DNA of 64,000 nucleotides from Candidatus Thiothrix anitrata (GCF_017901155.1 NZ_CP072800.1:1329283-1393282), one strand, 5' to 3'; positions 53,025-63,382 are shown, counted from the stretch's first letter. Numbers and translations: made by a program. The notes: generated by a model not told the origin, from the letters alone.

Positions 53025-54238
53025 AAGCAGGCTACAAACAAACCGAAGTCGGCGTAATCCCCAAAGATTGGGAAGTTGAAGACTTTGGCTTTTTTTATGC
53101 TGAACCCTCTCGCAATGGCATCTACAAATCAGCGGAGTATCAAGGACGTGGTACTCGTATCGTTAATATGGGTGAAATGTTTGGGTTTGAATTTATTTCA
53201 GATCAAGAAATGAGTCGCATCATACTCACACCAAAAGAATTGACTATAAATCGGCTTATTGATGGTGATTTACTATTTGGTCGTCGTTCCGTAGTTCCTT
53301 CGGGAGCAGGAAAATGTTCAATTGTTATAAACCCAACTGAAACACTAACTTTCGAGTCATCAATTATCCGTGTCCGACTAGATCAATCGAAAGCTATTTC
53401 ATTGTTCTTCTACTATTTTTTCTCTTCGCCCATTGGGCGAACGGTTATGGGTTTAATTATCTCTGGCACAAATATCAAAGGTATTCGAGGAAGTGAACTA
53501 AAAACTCTAAAGGTGTTTCATCCCCCTAAACAAGAACAAACCGCCATCGCCTCCGCCCTCTCCGACATGGATGCCCTGCTGGACGGTCTTGACCGCCTCA
53601 TCACCAAAAAGCGCAACCTCAAACAAGCTGCCATGCAGCAGCTTCTCACGGGCAAAACTCGGTTAGCGGGGTTTGAGGGGGAGTGGGAGGTTAAGCGGTT
53701 GGGGGACTTGTTGACTATCTGTCATGGGAAAAGCCAGAAAGATGTTGAAACTATTGATGGTGCTTACCCAATACTAGCCACTGGTGGGCAAATAGGTACA
53801 GCTTCACTCGCTCTTTATGATCAGCCATCGGTACTAATTGGACGCAAAGGCACAATTAATCAGCCCCAATATATGGATACGCCATTTTGGACGGTAGACA
53901 CTCTTTTCTATTCGATTTTGAAGAATAATAACAATGCAAAATTTCTTTACTACCGATTCTGTTTAATTGATTGGATGCAGTTCAATGAAGCATCTGGTGT
54001 TCCAAGTCTCAACGCTAGAACGATTGAAAGCATAACCATTAAAACACCATTACCTGAAGAACAAGAAGCGATTGCGGCGGTGCTTTCGGATATGGATGCG
54101 GAGATTGCGGCGTTGGAGCAGCGGCACACGAAGACGCGGGACATTAAGCAGGGGATGATGCAGGAGTTGCTGACGGGGAGGACGCGGCTGGTGGCTGTAA
54201 ACTCAGCAGAAGCCCAGCCCGTAAGCACAACAGGGTAA
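53015..54238 (+). CDS. hsdS: Type I restriction-modification specificity subunit HsdS
   Basis: About 407 residues from the ATG that overlaps the hsdM end. Two target-recognition domains (residues about 15-185 and 220-370) each end in a conserved coiled segment; the second half starts at LAGFEGEWEVKRLGD. The first domain's DNA is distinctly AT-rich, consistent with domain swapping. The C-terminal DIKQGMMQELLTGRTRLV is repeated at the end of the Fic gene. Confidence 0.92.
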   Translation: MELKAGYKQTEVGVIPKDWEVEDFGFFYAEPSRNGIYKSAEYQGRGTRIVNMGEMFGFEFISDQEMSRIILTPKELTINRLIDGDLLFGRRSVVPSGAGKCSIVINPTETLTFESSIIRVRLDQSKAISLFFYYFFSSPIGRTVMGLIISGTNIKGIRGSELKTLKVFHPPKQEQTAIASALSDMDALLDGLDRLITKKRNLKQAAMQQLLTGKTRLAGFEGEWEVKRLGDLLTICHGKSQKDVETIDGAYPILATGGQIGTASLALYDQPSVLIGRKGTINQPQYMDTPFWTVDTLFYSILKNNNNAKFLYYRFCLIDWMQFNEASGVPSLNARTIESITIKTPLPEEQEAIAAVLSDMDAEIAALEQRHTKTRDIKQGMMQELLTGRTRLVAVNSAEAQPVSTTG

Positions 54239-54289
54239 GTTATAAATATGTTATCATTCAATAAGTAAGGCAAGCTAAGAGGTGTGAAT

Positions 54290-54766
54290 ATGAGCAAGGT
54301 GTTATCCATTACCAGCATCAAACAATGTGACAGCCTCGCTTCCCTGAAATCATTGGGGAGCTTTGCCACAGTGAAACAAGCGATTGCCGATAGCTTGTCC
54401 ATCCCGATGAAAGTTCGTAGTTGGCAAGCCCTGCATGACAAGCTCCAAACCCTTACGCTCGTCGTACAAAATCATCATGAATTCCTAACAAGCCATGATG
54501 AGGCACAGGACTTATCCGTGAGCTTGTTAGTCATAAAACAAAAGCTAGGTATACAACTCACTGTTAGCGATATGCCCCATCTCACAACCACCATCAATAA
54601 GCTGCTGGTATTTTTTAGCGAGCCGACATTATCCGCTTATGAACTCTATGAACAATACAAGCGTGAAAACTTTGTACACAGCTCACGTCTGGAAGGCATC
54701 CACATGCCAATGCAAAAACCAGAAGCATCATTAGCCGATGTTTTAGCTAAATACCGGGCAGCGTGA
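54290..54766 (+). CDS. Fic-associated antitoxin (long form)
   Basis: The C-terminal ENFVHSSRLEGIHMP contains the S/TxxxE(G/N) inhibitory motif (SSRLEG) of class I Fic antitoxins such as YhfG. Those are about 55 residues, while this protein has 158, with a ~100-residue N-terminal domain of unknown role. The motif should block the ATP site of the Fic toxin encoded two bases downstream. Confidence 0.7.
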   Translation: MSKVLSITSIKQCDSLASLKSLGSFATVKQAIADSLSIPMKVRSWQALHDKLQTLTLVVQNHHEFLTSHDEAQDLSVSLLVIKQKLGIQLTVSDMPHLTTTINKLLVFFSEPTLSAYELYEQYKRENFVHSSRLEGIHMPMQKPEASLADVLAKYRAA

Positions 54767-54767
54767 T

Positions 54768-55400
54768 ATGGATAAATACGACGTTATCCATGATTATTAT
54801 TGTTATCCGAGTTCGGCAGTATTAAAAAATAAGCTTGGCATAACGGATGCAAGTATTTTTGAACAGGCAGAACGCGATATTACCAGCCTTACCATTGAGC
54901 GAGTGACTTATCAATCACCGCCTTATACGTTGCAAACGTTTAAGAAAATTCATTACGCTTTATTTTCAGATGTTTATGAATGGGCAGGTGAAATACGAAC
55001 GGTTGATATTTCAAAAGGTGGCACACGTTTCTGTACGTGTAACCGCATTGAACCAGAAGCTACCAAGCTATTTAGAAACCTTGAAAAAGATCACTGGCTA
55101 AAAGATCTATTACCTGCTGATTTAGCAACTAAACTTGCCGAACATTATTGTGAATTCAATATGTTGCACCCGTTTCGGGAAGGGAACGGACGAGTGCAAC
55201 GCATTTTCTTCGAGCATCTAGCACTGTCATCCGGTTATCGTTTGGATTGGCGTGATGTCACCAAAGACGAATGGATTCAGGCAAATATCGACGGCGTGCA
55301 AGTCGAATATGGCAAGATGGAAAAGATTTTTGCGCGGATATTACAAACGACACAGGACATTAAGCAGGAATTGCTGACGGGGAGGACGCGGCTGGTATGA
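54768..55400 (+). CDS. Fic-domain AMP-transferase toxin
   Basis: The Fic motif HPFREGNGRVQR is complete (residues ~132-143), so it should transfer AMP (or another nucleotide moiety) to proteins; in related toxins the targets include DNA gyrase. The last ~14 residues (DIKQELLTGRTRLV) are copied from the end of hsdS, so the C-terminus is a recombination product. The gene overlaps the following ATPase gene by four bases. Confidence 0.9.
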   Translation: MDKYDVIHDYYCYPSSAVLKNKLGITDASIFEQAERDITSLTIERVTYQSPPYTLQTFKKIHYALFSDVYEWAGEIRTVDISKGGTRFCTCNRIEPEATKLFRNLEKDHWLKDLLPADLATKLAEHYCEFNMLHPFREGNGRVQRIFFEHLALSSGYRLDWRDVTKDEWIQANIDGVQVEYGKMEKIFARILQTTQDIKQELLTGRTRLV

Positions 55401-56758
55401 ACGAACACCAAACCATCGAATGGAAAGAAGTCTGGCGCGATGAATACCTGAAATGGATTTGCGGCTTTGCCAACGCCCAAGGCGGCACGCTGATTATCGG
55501 CAAGGATGACAACGGCAACACCACCGGCCTACCCAATGCCCGCAAATTGCTCGAAGACATCCCCAACAAAGTGCGCGACATCCTCGGCATCGTCGTTGAC
55601 GTAAACCTGCACACCGAAAACCAGCGTGATTATCTCGCCATCGTGGTCGAAGCCCATCCCTATCCGGTGAGTTACAAAGGTGAATACCACTACCGCAGCG
55701 GCAGCACCAAACAGGAGCTCAAAGGCGCGGCACTCGACGCTTTCCTGCTGAAAAAGCACGGTGTGCGTTGGGATGCAGTCCCCGTCCCCAATATCAGCCT
55801 CAAGGATTGCAGCCCGACCGCCTTCCAGCTTTTCCGTACCAAAGCCACCAAAAGCGGACGCATGAGCGATGACGTGCTACACGACAACAATGAATCGCTA
55901 CTGGAAAACCTGCAACTGCACGACGGGCGTTACCTCAAACGCGCCACCACCCTGCTGTTTTACGACAAGCCCGAAAAATACGTTTCTGGCGCAACCATCA
56001 AGCTTGGCTTTTTCATCACTGACGACGAATTGCGCTTTCAGGACGAAATCCACGGCAACCTGTTCCAGCAAGTCGATCAAACACTGGATACGCTGTTCAC
56101 CAAATACCTGAAAGCCCACATCAGCTACGAAGGCATCCAGCGGGTCGAACGCTTCCTGTTCCCGCCGCTGGCCTTGCGCGAAGCCCTGCTCAATGCCGTG
56201 GTACACAAGGACTACAGCAGCGGCATTCCCATCCAGATCAGCGTCTACGAAGACCGGATTGTGTTCTGGAATTACGGGCAACTCCCCGAACACTGGACGC
56301 TCGAACGCTTGCTGGGCAAGCATCCATCCAACCCGTTCAACCCGCTGATTGCCAATACGTTCTTCCGCTGTGGCTATATCGAGTCATGGGGACGCGGCAT
56401 CGAAAAAATCAACCGCGAATGCGAAAAGTGGGGCATCCCATCACCTGAATACGACTACGGTATGTCGGGGCTAATGCTGACGTTTCGTGCTAACCCTGCA
56501 CAATTGGCAGAGTCGTTGGGGAAAACGTCGGTAGAAACAAAGGAAAACACCCAAGAAAGTGCCCAAGAAAGTGCCCAAGAAAAAATCATCCGGCTTCTCA
56601 ACAACGAGCCGCAGTTGACTCGTCATCAGCTTGCCCAACGCCTATCACTAACACCGGATAGTGTGAAACATCACCTGCAAAAACTGAAAGCAGCAGGGCG
56701 CATTGAGCACGTAGGTTCAACCAAAGCAGGCTATTGGAGAGTCTTGAAGGAAGTATGA
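55397..56758 (+). CDS. AlbA_2 (Schlafen-like) / GHKL ATPase protein
   Basis: A 453-residue protein with an AlbA_2/Schlafen domain near the start (EWKEVWRDEYLKWICGFANA, then GGTLIIGKDDNGN), a GHKL-type ATPase domain (ALREALLNAVVHKDY, SWGRGIEKI) and a C-terminal winged-helix (LTRHQLAQRLSLTPDSVKHHL). Such proteins act as regulators or defence-linked RNA/DNA processing factors. A QESAQESAQE repeat separates the domains. It overlaps the DarT gene by four bases. Confidence 0.85.
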   Translation: MNEHQTIEWKEVWRDEYLKWICGFANAQGGTLIIGKDDNGNTTGLPNARKLLEDIPNKVRDILGIVVDVNLHTENQRDYLAIVVEAHPYPVSYKGEYHYRSGSTKQELKGAALDAFLLKKHGVRWDAVPVPNISLKDCSPTAFQLFRTKATKSGRMSDDVLHDNNESLLENLQLHDGRYLKRATTLLFYDKPEKYVSGATIKLGFFITDDELRFQDEIHGNLFQQVDQTLDTLFTKYLKAHISYEGIQRVERFLFPPLALREALLNAVVHKDYSSGIPIQISVYEDRIVFWNYGQLPEHWTLERLLGKHPSNPFNPLIANTFFRCGYIESWGRGIEKINRECEKWGIPSPEYDYGMSGLMLTFRANPAQLAESLGKTSVETKENTQESAQESAQEKIIRLLNNEPQLTRHQLAQRLSLTPDSVKHHLQKLKAAGRIEHVGSTKAGYWRVLKEV

Positions 56759-57393
56759 GTAACATCCCTGACCCGCTGTGGTTATTCCACATTACCCACA
56801 TCAGCAATTTGCCGAATATCCTTCTGCAAGGTGGTTTATTGGCAAATAATGCCATCAGCGGTCAGTACACCAATATCGCCCACCAAGAAATTCAGACCCG
56901 CCGTCACAGCAAGCAAATCCCTTGTGGTATAGGCGGTGTACTCCACGATTACGTGCCATTTTATTTCTGCCGTCAGTCCCCCATGTTGTACGCCATCTCC
57001 AAAAATCGGGTGGAAGGTTACAGCGGCGGGCAAGCCGAAGTGCTATATCTAGCTGTAAAGTTTAGCGATATTCAGCAAGCGGGTTTGCCGTGGGTATTTA
57101 CCGATGGTCACGCTGCAATGGATTTTAGCGAATTCTATACCGACCCCACTCATTTCGATCAGGTGGATTGGGAATTGATGCAAGCCCAATATTGGTCTGA
57201 TACCGACGATGATCCCGACCGAAAACGCCGCCGTCAGGCTGAGTTTTTGGTACATCAGTGCGTCCCGTGGGCTTGCATTACTGGGATAGGTGTGTACGAT
57301 GCCGCCCAACAATCGCGGGTTGAGTCTATACTTGATAATGCCCCGTCTGTACATAAGCCTAATGTAAAAGTGCTAAGGAAATGGTATTATTAA
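56755..57393 (+). CDS. darT: DarT DNA ADP-ribosyltransferase toxin
   Basis: DarT ADP-ribosylates thymidine in single-stranded DNA. This DUF4433-type protein has 212 residues, starting MSNIPDPLWLFHITHISNLP; the NAD-binding His and Arg-rich segments are visible (NIAHQEIQTRRHSKQIP) and the catalytic Glu in the RRRQAEFLV region. The start overlaps the stop of the upstream gene (ATGA). The antitoxin gene follows after three bases. Confidence 0.9.
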   Translation: MSNIPDPLWLFHITHISNLPNILLQGGLLANNAISGQYTNIAHQEIQTRRHSKQIPCGIGGVLHDYVPFYFCRQSPMLYAISKNRVEGYSGGQAEVLYLAVKFSDIQQAGLPWVFTDGHAAMDFSEFYTDPTHFDQVDWELMQAQYWSDTDDDPDRKRRRQAEFLVHQCVPWACITGIGVYDAAQQSRVESILDNAPSVHKPNVKVLRKWYY

Positions 57394-57396
57394 TAT

Positions 57397-58419
57397 ATGA
57401 TTCAATATGTTAGTGGAAATTTGCTAGAAGCTGATGTTGAAGCCCTGATTAACACCGTCAACTGCGTCGGTGTGATGGGTAAGGGCATCGCTTTGCAATT
57501 TAAACAAGCATTTCCCGCTAACTTTGATGACTACGCCAAAGCCTGCCGCAGCAAGACCATCCAAACCGGTAAGATGCACGTTTTCGCTACCGGAAACATG
57601 GTGAACCCGCGCTTTATTATTAATTTCCCAACTAAAAACCATTGGCGCGAAGCATCCCGCATGGAATACATCGAGCAAGGGTTACTGGATCTGAAACGGG
57701 TCATTGTCGCCAACGGTATTCGCTCCATTGCTGTGCCACCCTTGGGGTGTGGAAATGGTGGGTTGGAATGGCGGTCAGTTCAAGCCAAGATTGAGCAAGC
57801 ATTGAGTGATATGGATGGGGTGGATGTATGGGTTTACCCACCCAACGAAGCACCCGCCCCAGACCAAATGCCCATCAAAACCAGCCAGCCAGCAATGACC
57901 CGTTCCCGTGCTTTGTTCATCAAATTGATTGAGCTTTATTCGCAACCGGGCTACCGACTGAGCTTGCTGGAAGTGCAAAAACTGGCGTATTTCCTGCAAG
58001 TGGCGGGGGAGCCGTTGCGCCTGAATTACACCAAGCATTTGTACGGCCCTTATGCAGATAATCTCAACCATGTGCTGCAACGCATGGAGGGGCATTTCAT
58101 CCGAGGTTACGGCGACCGCAGTAAAGATTCACAAATCTACCTGCTGGCGGGTGCAGTGCAGCAAGCAGAGCAATTCCTTGCCGATGATGCTGAAGCCGAG
58201 CTGCGTCTACAACAGGTTAGCCAATTGATTGAAGGTTTTGAAACGCCCTATGGCATGGAGTTATTGGCGACTGTTCATTGGGTAGCTGACGAAAACAAAA
58301 CGGCTGACAACGCAGTGATTAAGCAAGGTGTTACAGGCTGGAATGCCCGTAAAGCTAAACTGATGCACCCTAAACATATCGACAAAGCGTTGGATAGATT
58401 GAAAATACAGGCGTGGTGA
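57397..58419 (+). CDS. darG: DarG macrodomain antitoxin
   Basis: The N-terminal macrodomain (NTVNCVGVMGKGIALQFKQ) removes ADP-ribose from DNA and counteracts DarT. Residues from about 165 form a second domain (EVQKLAYFLQVAGEPLRLNY) that should bind the toxin directly. The 340-residue length is normal. It is the second gene of the DarTG pair. Confidence 0.92.
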   Translation: MIQYVSGNLLEADVEALINTVNCVGVMGKGIALQFKQAFPANFDDYAKACRSKTIQTGKMHVFATGNMVNPRFIINFPTKNHWREASRMEYIEQGLLDLKRVIVANGIRSIAVPPLGCGNGGLEWRSVQAKIEQALSDMDGVDVWVYPPNEAPAPDQMPIKTSQPAMTRSRALFIKLIELYSQPGYRLSLLEVQKLAYFLQVAGEPLRLNYTKHLYGPYADNLNHVLQRMEGHFIRGYGDRSKDSQIYLLAGAVQQAEQFLADDAEAELRLQQVSQLIEGFETPYGMELLATVHWVADENKTADNAVIKQGVTGWNARKAKLMHPKHIDKALDRLKIQAW

Positions 58420-58472
58420 CGTACTTTTCGGCATAATAACTTTCTGTTATTCATCGGTAAAACAAGGCAAGC

Positions 58473-61400
58473 ATGAGAAGCGAACGCGCCACCCAAAATC
58501 GAGTCATCAAACGTTTCACCGACAAGTCACACCCTGAATGGCTAGGTTATCGTTACCTCGACAACTGGCAATATCGCGCCAACAACCGCCCGATTGAACC
58601 GGCTTTATTGCAGGAAAACCTAAAACAACGCGGCTATTCCGCCGCCCACATCAACGCCGCACTCCACAAGCTGGAAATCGCCGCCGACACCACTGGCATC
58701 ACGCTTCCACAAGCCAACCTCGCCACCTACCAACTGCTGCGCTACGGTGTCGCGGTGCAAGTCGCCATTGGGCAACCCCACGAAACTGTCCACCTGATCG
58801 ACTGGGACAACCCCAGCAACAACGATTTCGCCCTCGCCGAAGAAGTCACCCTCAAAGGCGGTGCGGAACGTCGCCCCGACATCGTGCTCTACCTCAACGG
58901 TATCGCGGTTGTAGTCATGGAACTCAAACGCGCATCAGTCGAAGTCGCCGATGCTATCCGCCAGCTCGTCACCAATCAGGAAGCACTCTTTAACGAAAGC
59001 TTTTTCAGCACCGTGCAACTGGTATTCGCAGGCAACGACGCACAAGGCTTGCGCTACGGCACAGTCGGCACACCCGAAACCTTTTTCGTGCAATGGAAAG
59101 ACGAAACCGGCGGGCAAGCTGATGGCAATCTCAGCACAGGCGACTTACTCGATATTCCACTCGCGCAACTGTGCCACCCGACCCGCTTGCTCGACATTAT
59201 CCAGCATTTTGTGATCTTTGACGGCGGGCACAAGAAAGTACCGCGCCCGCACCAGTTTTTCGGTATCAAAGCCGCGCAAGAACGCATCCGCCAACGTATC
59301 GGCGGCTACATCTGGCATACCCAAGGCAGCGGCAAAAGCATCCTCATGGTATTGCTCGCCAAATGGTTGCTGGAACATGACCCCGCTGCCCGCATCCTCA
59401 TCATCACCGACCGCGAGGAGTTGGATGAACAGATTGTCAAAGTGATGCGCAATGCGGGCGTGATCGGTAGCGATGCCCCTTCGCCCCGTATTACCTCACG
59501 CGCCGAATTTGTGGAAAAACTCACCGCCAGCACCCCGCGTTTGCTGTGTGCGCTGATCCACAAATTCGAGCCAGACCTCAAGGGCGAACCGCCACGGGTG
59601 CATGGGCGTTTTTACGTGTTCGTGGATGAATGCCACCGCACCCAAGGCGGCGACATGAACAAACAGATGAAAGAGCGTTGGCTAAAAGACGCGATTTTCA
59701 TCGGTTTCACCGGTACGCCATTATTGCGGCGCGAAAAGAAAACCACCGATGCGGTGTTCGGCGCACCGATTCATTGCTACAAGTTCCACCAAGGTGTTGC
59801 CGACAAGGTAGTGCTAGACCTCAAATACGAAGCGCGGAAAGTGCCGCAACGCCTCACTTCACAGAAAAAGATCGACGCATGGTTTGACCAGAACACCCAA
59901 AACCTCAATAACTTCCAGAAAGCGGTACTGCGTAAACGCTGGGCAAACATGGAAGCCTTAATGAGTGCAGGCGAACGCAAACAGCGCATTATTGCCAGCA
60001 TTATCGAAGATTTCGGTCTAAAGCCCCGCTTGAACAATGATCGCGGCACGGCGTTGCTGGTTGCCGCGTCGATTTACGATGCCTGCCATTATTTTCGCTT
60101 GTTCCAAAACACCAATTTCGGCTCGCATTGCGGCATTATTACCTCTTACTCACCACAGGAAAGTGCGATTTCCAAAGAGTCGCTGAAAAGCGATGAACGC
60201 TACAAGTACGACACCTACAAGCAGTATGTACTGAAAGATTTCGCCACTACCGAGAAATACGAAACCGAACTCAAACGCCGTTTTATCGAAGAGCCTGCCA
60301 ACTGCAAGCTGCTGATTGTGGTGAGCAAGTTACTGACGGGCTTTGATGCGCCATCCTGCACCTACATCTATCTGGACAATGAGCTGCGCGACCACAACCT
60401 GTTCCAAGCCATTTGCCGCACCAATCGGCTGGATGGTGACGATAAGCCGTTTGGTTATGTGGTGGACTTCAAAGAGCTGTTTGGCGATGTGCAGCAAGCG
60501 ATAGCGGTTTACAGCTCCGATGAATTAGAGCCGGATGAAAACGGCACGGATGGCAATAATGTCCAGCTTGATGGTTGGCTGAAAGCAGGCAAAACCGCGC
60601 TGGATACGGCATGGCAAGCCTTGCATTACCTGTGCGAACCCGTGTTGCCCCCGCGTGAAACCGAACAATACATCCGCTACTTCTGCGGCAATGCCAACGA
60701 CCCCAATGCTTTGTTAGAAACCGAAGCCTTGCGCATCCCGTTCTACAAAGCGGTGGCAACCTTTGTGAGGGCGTTCGCCGCCATTTCCCAAGATTTGGCA
60801 GAAGCGGGCTATTCAGCGGCAGAGATTGCTAGGTTGAACAAGGAGGTGACGGCGTTCAGCGATTTTCGCGCCGCCATCAAACATTATTCCGGTGAAGAGA
60901 TGGACATCAAACCGTATGAAGCGGATATGCGCCACCTCATCAATACCTACATTCAAGCCGACCCCGCCGACCCGCTGGGGGAACTGGATCAATATTCGCT
61001 GGTGGAGCTGATTATTGACACGGGTATCCATGATGCCATCGCCAAAAAGCTCAATGACAAAGGCAAGCTCTCCAAAAACGCGGTAGCCGAAGGCATTATC
61101 AACAATGTGCGCAAAACCATTATCCGTGACCAACTGACTGACCCACGCTTTTATGAGCAAATGTCCAAACTGCTGGATGATTTGATCCAACAGAAACGCG
61201 ATGACACCGCATCCTACGAAGCCTTCCTCCAGCAAGCCGAAGCACTCGTCAAAAATCTGGCAAAAGGGCAACCGGACACCAATATTCCCCCTGAACTGCA
61301 AGGCAACCGTGACGCGCTGGTCGTCTACAATAACTTACCGGACATCATGAGCAGTATCGTTTCTGTTGATAGAACGGGCGATGCTGCCCCCGATTACGGA

Positions 61401-61586
61401 AATGCCAGAGTGACGCTTACCCTGAAAATTGATCGGGTGATGCGCGAAAACGCTCCCGCCGATTGGCGTGGTGATGAAGTGCGGGAAAAGCAGGTGCTGA
61501 ATGCACTCTTCCCACTCCTGAACCGTAACCGCGAAGCAACGCTGGCATTGTTCGCGATCATTAAAAACAGCCGTGGATACGAATGA
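58473..61586 (+). CDS. hsdR: Type I restriction endonuclease subunit HsdR
   Basis: This 1037-residue protein carries the nuclease site ([20 protein letters not shown]: the D and E-x-K of PD-(D/E)XK), then the translocase motor with [18 protein letters not shown] and FTGTPLL. With HsdM and HsdS it completes a type I system, though three other modules lie between hsdS and hsdR. The gene overlaps the DUF45 peptidase gene by four bases. Confidence 0.95.
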   Translation: MRSERATQNRVIKRFTDKSHPEWLGYRYLDNWQYRANNRPIEPALLQENLKQRGYSAAHINAALHKLEIAADTTGITLPQANLATYQLLRYGVAVQVAIGQPHETVHLIDWDNPSNNDFALAEEVTLKGGAERRPDIVLYLNGIAVVVMELKRASVEVADAIRQLVTNQEALFNESFFSTVQLVFAGNDAQGLRYGTVGTPETFFVQWKDETGGQADGNLSTGDLLDIPLAQLCHPTRLLDIIQHFVIFDGGHKKVPRPHQFFGIKAAQERIRQRIGGYIWHTQGSGKSILMVLLAKWLLEHDPAARILIITDREELDEQIVKVMRNAGVIGSDAPSPRITSRAEFVEKLTASTPRLLCALIHKFEPDLKGEPPRVHGRFYVFVDECHRTQGGDMNKQMKERWLKDAIFIGFTGTPLLRREKKTTDAVFGAPIHCYKFHQGVADKVVLDLKYEARKVPQRLTSQKKIDAWFDQNTQNLNNFQKAVLRKRWANMEALMSAGERKQRIIASIIEDFGLKPRLNNDRGTALLVAASIYDACHYFRLFQNTNFGSHCGIITSYSPQESAISKESLKSDERYKYDTYKQYVLKDFATTEKYETELKRRFIEEPANCKLLIVVSKLLTGFDAPSCTYIYLDNELRDHNLFQAICRTNRLDGDDKPFGYVVDFKELFGDVQQAIAVYSSDELEPDENGTDGNNVQLDGWLKAGKTALDTAWQALHYLCEPVLPPRETEQYIRYFCGNANDPNALLETEALRIPFYKAVATFVRAFAAISQDLAEAGYSAAEIARLNKEVTAFSDFRAAIKHYSGEEMDIKPYEADMRHLINTYIQADPADPLGELDQYSLVELIIDTGIHDAIAKKLNDKGKLSKNAVAEGIINNVRKTIIRDQLTDPRFYEQMSKLLDDLIQQKRDDTASYEAFLQQAEALVKNLAKGQPDTNIPPELQGNRDALVVYNNLPDIMSSIVSVDRTGDAAPDYGNARVTLTLKIDRVMRENAPADWRGDEVREKQVLNALFPLLNRNREATLALFAIIKNSRGYE

Positions 61587-62338
61587 CAGAAACCATCCAG
61601 CTCGGTGACATTGCGATAGCAGTGACTCGCAAAAGCATCAAAAACGTCCATCTGTCGGTGCATCCGCCAGAAGGTCACGTCACCTTGTCCGCACCCCTAA
61701 ATACCCGGCTGGATGTTGCCCGTGCTTACGCCATTTCCAAGCTGGGCTGGATTCAGCAACAGCAAGAACAGCTACGCAACCAAGCGCGTGAAACACCCCG
61801 CGACTTTATCGGACGCGAAAGCCACTATTTGTGGGGGCGCAGATACCTGCTAAACATCGCAGAAACCCCATTCCGCCCCACGATTGAAATCGACCATAAA
61901 CGTATTACGCTATTGGTGCGTGCTGATACTGACACTGTGGAACGCGCAAGGATTATGCACGAATGGCACAAATCCCTGCTGCACGATTTCATCCGCCAAC
62001 TGCTGCGCAAATGGGAACCCCGTTTAGGCGTTACCGTGCAGGCGTATTTTCTTCAGCGCATGAAAACCAAGTGGGGGAGCTGCAACCACAAGGCAGGGAA
62101 TATTCGCCTCAATACCGAACTGGTGAAAAAACCCAAGAATTTGGTGGAATACGTGGTGGTGCATGAGCTGATTCATCTGCTGGAGCCGACCCACAATGAC
62201 CGTTTCATTGCGCTTCTCAGCGAACATTACCCGCAGTGGCGCGAGGCGCGGAGCGAACTGAACGCATTGCCCTTGGCATCATTTTCACTTAATCATCTCA
62301 TTCAAACTGAAAACACACATGAAAGCATCCACTGGTAA
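61583..62338 (+). CDS. DUF45 (SprT/YgjP-like) metal-dependent peptidase
   Basis: A 251-residue protein with the zinc motif [13 protein letters not shown] in its second half and the [16 protein letters not shown] signature. Members of this family are commonly found next to hsdR, where they may act on the restriction complex or in DNA-linked proteolysis. It overlaps hsdR and is the last gene of the island. Confidence 0.88.
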   Translation: MTETIQLGDIAIAVTRKSIKNVHLSVHPPEGHVTLSAPLNTRLDVARAYAISKLGWIQQQQEQLRNQARETPRDFIGRESHYLWGRRYLLNIAETPFRPTIEIDHKRITLLVRADTDTVERARIMHEWHKSLLHDFIRQLLRKWEPRLGVTVQAYFLQRMKTKWGSCNHKAGNIRLNTELVKKPKNLVEYVVVHELIHLLEPTHNDRFIALLSEHYPQWREARSELNALPLASFSLNHLIQTENTHESIHW

Positions 62339-62351
62339 ACTAGGTGAGGCA

Positions 62352-62408
62352 CATCTGCGTCATGTGTTCCTATTTTCATGGCAGGATGGGTTAACGGTGC
62401 GGGTGTGA
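62352..62408 (+). repeat. Collapsed second copy of the permease gene's 3' end
   Basis: CATCTGCGTCATGTGTTCCT here matches 50261-50280 in 19 of 20 positions. It is joined, a few bases on, to an exact 26-bp copy of 50509-50534 (at 62381-62406). So a short, internally deleted copy of the permease end lies at the island's right side, just ahead of the transporter lipoprotein gene. Confidence 0.9.
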
Positions 62409-62434
62409 TTTATATTGATTGGTAAGGATTTGAA

Positions 62435-63148
62435 ATGAAAACGAAGATTTTAGCGTGCTTATTGCTCACTATGGGTTTAACAGGGTGTGGTGAGGAAAAA
62501 CAGGTTGCTCCGGCAACTCCGGCAACACCGCCCGCTCAGACAGCTTTGCCACCGGAGGCTCCGGCGATTGGCACGTCGATTCAGGCGTTGGTGAAGCCCA
62601 GCGATGAGGAATTGGCGAAACGCAAGGCAGAAGATGCGCAATTTACCGAGCTCGAATGGGAAAACCTAGAGTTGCCGGGGCAGGGTTTGGCGGATATTTT
62701 GAAGAAATATCAACCGCAGATTGATGCAATTCCTGAAGGTGATCCTGCTGAAGAGGCTCTGCTGGAAAAAATGCAGGGGGAACTTAATATGGCTCCGGTG
62801 AATCCCGAACTTCACGGCAAACAGGTGAAAATTCCGGGATTCATTTCCCCGTTGGAAGTAGACGAAAAGCAAGGTTTGGTGAAAGAGTTTTTGCTCGTAC
62901 CTTACTTTGGGGCGTGTATCCATGTGCCGCCGCCGCCGTTGAATCAAACGCTGTTAGTGCAGCCGCTGCCCGGAAAAAGCGTGGGTATGGAACGTATGTA
63001 CGAGCCAGTGTGGGTATTCGGCACGATGGTGGCGGAGAAAGTGAAAACTAATTTGGCGGAAGCGGGTTATCAAATCAAAGAAGCACGGGTGGAAATGTGG
63101 CAAGAACCCGCGACACCAGAACCCGTTGAGCAGCCCGCCAAACAGTAG
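62435..63148 (+). CDS. DUF3299 lipoprotein (Zrg-operon type)
   Basis: A lipobox (LTGC) follows a short signal peptide; the mature 237-residue protein carries the DUF3299 core (GKQVKIPGFISPLEVDEKQG ... PYFGACIHVPPPPLNQTL). In related operons this gene follows DUF2796, ATPase and permease genes; here the defence island separates it from them. The Pro/Ala-rich region after the lipobox is probably a flexible linker. Confidence 0.85.
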   Translation: MKTKILACLLLTMGLTGCGEEKQVAPATPATPPAQTALPPEAPAIGTSIQALVKPSDEELAKRKAEDAQFTELEWENLELPGQGLADILKKYQPQIDAIPEGDPAEEALLEKMQGELNMAPVNPELHGKQVKIPGFISPLEVDEKQGLVKEFLLVPYFGACIHVPPPPLNQTLLVQPLPGKSVGMERMYEPVWVFGTMVAEKVKTNLAEAGYQIKEARVEMWQEPATPEPVEQPAKQ

Positions 63149-63382
63149 TATAGCGACAGCATTTATCCTGCCTAGGCGTGCTTTGCAAGCCTTGTGCATG
63201 TCATTATCCGATTTATTGGTATAACTTCTTAAAATCAATGCAAAATACCATCTTGCTTTATAACTGATTGATAACTAAATAGGTGGGGATTATCATTCAG
63301 CTTGAGTTAAGTTTTGAATGGTGAGTAAAATATGCCTCTGCTGGCAGCATTTATCAAAATCGAATGGATTAGAAGAATACTT

